Part shown: positions 60,417-64,000 of the stretch, piece after piece
Layout of the letters: every line of letters starts with the position of its first letter
Numbering within the stretch: position 1 is the stretch's first letter
The notes under the pieces: model-generated
Told to the model about the DNA's origin: nothing
What the model saw: the letters and a program-made list of their open reading frames with translations, nothing else
Database searches by the model: none
Made by a program: the position numbers and the translations under genes
Assembly: GCA_021307315.1 (NCBI GenBank)
Contig: JAJSPD010000047.1
Coordinates: forward strand, 62,001 to 126,000
Origin: Bisporella sp. PMI_857
Lineage: Eukaryota > Ascomycota > Leotiomycetes > Helotiales > Helotiaceae
Length of the DNA: 64,000 nucleotides
Direction: 5' to 3'

Positions 60417-62277
60417 TTATCTTGCAGCAAACAAAGGCGCTAGCGCACTTCCCTGAAAGAACGCCTTATCCCTCTCCCATCCCTTCACCATAAAGTCCCT
60501 TCCAACCGCTAAACCAGCCACAATAACCTCCGGAGGGACTACTCTCGGTCCTTTCCTGGGTCGCCTGTTGTACCAGCTGATCAGGTGAACACCCACGTAA
60601 GTGGCAGTCCGAAAGGCCATCTCGTTACTCAATGTGCCGTAGCCGTCAATGACTCCTTCCATGGTGGATATGGCAGTGTCGAGATTTCTGTAAATCTTTT
60701 GCTCATAGAGGTCGCCCACGATTTGGCCGAGATCACAGGACCTATGCCCAAACTGAGTAAACTCCCAGTCGATGATGAACAACTTGTTAGCCCCGTCTGC
60801 CAGTGGCGTCTCTCTCCACCCACCACTAGGAAGCAGAATGCTGGCGTTGAAGACGTTTGTTAGGAGAAAGCCCAGTGCAACAACGGAATAAGGGTTATGA
60901 CTTACTTTCCCGACCAGAAATCTCCGTGTAGAAGACCGTAATCGTCGGCTTTCTCTGTCGATGGCCTCTCGAAGTCCTTTGCTATGACATCTCGGATGGT
61001 TTCCAGGGTCTTCTCCAGTGAAGGAACTAGTATTATCATGATATATGACCCCTAAAATCGAATACTATACCCCACGCAATATAAGATTTCAAATAGCTAT
61101 ACGTATCACGGCAAAATTTGTAATCTTATATTATATCATACTATACTATAGTATACTATAATACTAACTTTGAGTGAAGCTATTCTTAATTAGTAATATG
61201 TCACAAAGAAGTAGGTCCGCACGTGCTTACGAGCGTACGACCCACTTTCTCCTGGGCTACAAAAGCCTACTTAGCTTGGTTTCTAGTTTTACAAGTAAGA
61301 ATACACACATGTCGCATACGTTGCTTTAACTCTCATAAACTAAAAACGAGTTTTCGCGGAACGTGCGAGCTGCTCCGTGACATAATACGACAATATAGCC
61401 TTTTTTAAAAAAAAGTAAGCTTCATTTCTACCTGTTTTTAACTTTTGCAGTAGCTTTTTAACCCGGCTTGCTAACCTTGGCAAGATACTTAGTATATTGC
61501 CAATATAATATAAGATCAAAGTTTCATACTAATACTAGCGCTTCACGAGATATCTTATACTAATACTAGCGTAGTATCAAAAAGTCGATCTCATATGACT
61601 CGAGACTCAATATCACTAAATATCGCCATACTAGTTCCTTCACTGGTCTTCTCATGACCCTCCAAAAGCTCTGGGTAATTTTCGAGTACCTTGAGAACAC
61701 TATCGTAAGTGAAGATATACTTGGTCTTCCGCATAGGGTCATTCTGCCACATCTGTGCCTGGAGAGCAGCTTGCTCTGGTGCCGAAGCCCAAGTATGAAA
61801 GGATCGAAGCCACAACCCCAGGTGGCGGCCGATGGTCGCTGTGCTGGGTGAAGGAAGAAGTTTGTGAGCATCGGCAGAGTACAGTATTGCCCTTAACCCA
61901 TCGGTATTGGAGAAATCCTCCAGAACCTGGGTGTTAGTCTCTCGATCGTACAGGTAGAGACGGGGTGGCTTGACAATAGCTGTGGTGGTATATGGTGAGT
62001 AATTAGCGAGCGAGTTGAGCAAAAACATCTCGAATATCTTGGACACGGAGTCCGTAGAATGCTTGATTATGATGCTCTTAGCGGTAGCGCCATCTTCGGT
62101 ACGAATTGGCTGAGCCAGGATGCCACGATAAACAAAGTTACCTAGCCTGCAGCTTAGCGGCGGCGACAGCGAAGAGCAAGCATATGGAGTCCGTGATAGC
62201 TGCTGCAAGAGCTGCGTGGGAATGGCGTCTTCTTCTGCTGGCTTGGGTGGCACCATGGTATCGAGAGCTGGATCCAT
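60417..62277 (-). pseudogene. Aminoglycoside-phosphotransferase-family (APH) kinase split by a MITE
   Basis: ATG 62277 (MDPALDTMVPPKPAEEDAIP). The first exon runs to 60906 but is interrupted by the element at 61016-61645. The intron 60841-60905 (GTAAGT...GCCAG) leads to exon 60417-60840. Without the insertion and one 8 bp target copy, the coding length is 1158 nt (385 residues), exactly in frame. The join gives ELLEGHEKTLETIRDVIAKD. Kinase-fold motifs survive: nucleotide-side SIIIKHSTDSVSKIF, the catalytic loop HGDFWSGN (formed across the intron) and the metal-binding FIIDWEF, followed by GHRSCDLGQIVGDLYE. Fungal APH-like proteins are small-molecule kinases of mostly unknown substrate and do not imply drug resistance. 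With the insertion the frame stops at 61591 inside the element, before the catalytic loop. Confidence 0.85.
61016..61645. mobile_element. hAT-type MITE, 630 bp, inserted in the APH gene
   Basis: The ends are perfect 17 bp inverted repeats: CAGTGAAGGAACTAGTA at 61016-61032 and its complement at 61629-61645. Both sides carry the 8 bp duplication GTCTTCTC (61008-61015 and 61646-61653). An 8 bp target duplication with a CAGTG terminus is the hallmark of hAT transposons. The interior is AT-rich (TATACTATAGTATACTA near 61140), contains no transposase ORF, and differs from the element at 9151 beyond the first five bases. The host frame closes perfectly when it is removed. Confidence 0.92.
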
Positions 62278-62745
62278 ATAGAGAAGAATTGCCGGACAGT
62301 TGTGATGTGGAACCTGAATGGTAAGCGATATATAACTTCCAATTTGAGCATTAGATATGCCAAGACTTCAGGCGCCGCAACTTCTCTTCTTGGCATAACG
62401 CCATCCGATCCACGAGTAAGATTTGGGGAGAAGAGTGTTGGACCAAGAGCTTAACTATAAATTGCAGATTGACGCGCCCATCCACGTGAATGGTGCACAA
62501 CAGAGTGCTTCTGGATCACAAGCATTGTTAGTATCATAAGCCTAGAAATTTAACCTAATATGCGCTCTTTATCTTCACAAGATCATATATCTCAAAATCA
62601 TGATTAGATTTTCAAATGGAGAATTCTCATGATCAATAATTAGGGAGTGCATTACAGATAAACGATTTTCTTACAGCGAATATTATACCCAGAAGGATCA
62701 AATGTACAATAGCAACATCCAGAACTTCTCAGACCACATATCTGT
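62278..62745. other. Promoter side of the APH gene / 3' side of the membrane protein gene
   Basis: 468 bp with no gene. The APH promoter should lie here. Confidence 0.4.
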
Positions 62746-64000
62746 TTATATACCTCTCTTGTAACCACTCGTTGGACTAGGGCTTGACGGTTGCGAAGGA
62801 ACCCCAGAATACTGGTTGTGATACGGCGCGGGTGGTGACAACCCATACCCGGCCCCGATATCGCCCTGCGAGTCATCTCTCCCATGGTAGTGACGCTGCC
62901 CTGCCATCAACACTTCCGCTTCGGTTGACCCATCCACCGAATGTGTGTATACATTCACATTTCGCTTCTCAGGCATTTCTATGTTTGTAGCTGAACCTGC
63001 TTGTGGGAAATCTCCTGAGAGAACGATCTGGTTTCTGCCTAATGTGGAGCCCCATTCCCGAGTCCCCATGGTGAGGCCGCCAGGCCCCGGGAAGAGGAAT
63101 GTGGTGTAAATGCGCCCTGGTGAGATATGGCGCATGTGTAACTTCATTCTCCTAATTCCAACTCCACGGAAGCATGTTGTTACCATCGCCCCCAAGCTTA
63201 TAATAGCCAACAAAAGTCCAGCGAGCATTGCTGGGATGCCATACATATAGTGAAAACGGATTCGCAACCTTGTTGGCGTTAGAGGTAGTGCCATCACATT
63301 GCTTTGCGCCGTGTTCCCAGGTCCAAGAACGCCTTTGGTGCCGACGACCGCAGAAGCCGCCCAGTCTGTCCAGATTAAATTTGGGATCAGAGCTGCAGTG
63401 TCTGCGGATTTAGTGAGGTTCTGCCACCGAACCCACATTGCCATACTTGATGCACCCGAATAGTCTTGGTCGCCGTTGGCATCACTGCAGGTCGAGGTAA
63501 GGGAGAGCTTGGAGTCAGAGCTACCTACGCAGTATGAGTGCACAAGAGCTTCGCTGACAAAGTGGCTGGCAGGAAGGTTCTGGGTATCGAAGCCTAGATT
63601 CGAGCCTAGACCGTCTGGATCTATGAACCCGGGCAAGTAGAGCTCAGGTTGGCGGAAAGTCGAGATGTTTGGTTTGTTCTCGTAGCTGCGAAAACAAATG
63701 TCAGTCATTGTCATTAATGTACAGCTTGAGGCATGAGAGCATACGCAGACGAAAGTAGTCCCCAGATTAAATTTATTCCTCCAATACGAAACTTGTTACC
63801 CGTATTTTCGATCCCCCATAGTGGCATTGAACTCTCATCTTTGTATTCTTTCTCCTTTATGCTGGTCACGTGAAGGTCTTTAAGAGAGTTATCAGTGCCA
63901 TTATAGTTGAAGGACACCGTTTTGATGTTGGCTTTGACGGCACTAGAACAAGTGAACAGCTTTTGAGTCCAGACGCTGCCTTTGTCAAACACAAGGCTGG
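62746..64000 (-). CDS. Membrane protein of unknown function (3' part, runs off right edge)
   Basis: Exons 63745-64000 (continuing outside) and 62746-63685; intron 63686-63744 (GTATGC...TTCGCAG) joins LLSSA to YENKPNIS. The visible region begins in an extracellular-looking segment (QKLFTCSSAVKANIKTVSFN), continues through YCVGSSDSKLSLTSTCSDAN, and has one clear transmembrane helix, MYGIPAMLAGLLLAIISLGA. A cytoplasmic tail rich in Gly, Ser and Pro follows, ending PTSGYKRGI. This is the general layout of a large uncharacterised fungal plasma-membrane protein group. No catalytic motif seen. The start lies outside the window. Confidence 0.72.

Noticed and set aside
61016..61645. Element read as a long intron
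   Set aside because: Its borders are CAGTG inverted repeats with target duplications, not GT-AG in phase.
60417..62277. Antibiotic-resistance gene
   Set aside because: The APH fold is widespread in fungi for small-molecule kinases; nothing specific to aminoglycoside substrates, and the copy is disrupted.

Overview
The window is nuclear DNA of a filamentous ascomycete (Pezizomycotina). The evidence is the density of short introns (about 43-120 bp, GT-AG, CTRAY-type branch points), Tra1 with a fungal layout, two Zn2Cys6 regulators, a CYP505-type P450:reductase fusion, and a GH3 beta-glucosidase with ten exons. The class cannot be fixed from the sequence alone; Leotiomycetes is only a guess. 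Both edges cut genes: Tra1 on the left (5' end inside) and a membrane protein on the right (3' end inside). || Left half (1-33.6 kb): mostly intact, conserved genes. In order: tra1 (-, first 2752 codons), a 445 bp hAT-like MITE, an asparaginase with ankyrin repeats (-), a VPS75-like NAP-family histone chaperone (+), a small unrecognised protein (+), glycogen synthase (+), an unrecognised protein with an internal TAG (+), a nicotianamine synthase-like protein (-), a secreted GH3 beta-glucosidase (-), a 610 bp inverted-repeat element with a 9 bp target duplication, and an F-box/LRR protein (-). Exon structures were solved by hand, and in almost all of these genes the exon lengths sum to an exact multiple of three. 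|| Right half (about 35-62 kb): an accessory region full of damaged genes. A DAL5-type MFS transporter has one in-frame TGA. A DHA1-type MFS transporter has at least four frameshifts. A CYP505 fusion has lost most of its P450 core and carries several stops. A Zn2Cys6 regulator has a TAG inside its zinc cluster. An ankyrin protein is broken. An aminoglycoside-phosphotransferase-family gene is split by a 630 bp hAT-type MITE with perfect 8 bp target duplications; removing the insertion restores its frame exactly. Among them sit an apparently intact medium-chain dehydrogenase and a second Zn2Cys6 regulator that looks largely intact. Transporter, P450, regulator and dehydrogenase side by side suggest the remains of a secondary-metabolism or catabolic cluster (inference). 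About 49.8-57.2 kb I see no supportable gene. || The most notable observations are the three non-autonomous transposons, the insertion inside the phosphotransferase exon, the concentration of TAG and TGA stops in otherwise well-preserved reading frames, and two probable GC-AG introns. I found no CRISPR array, rRNA or convincing tRNA.
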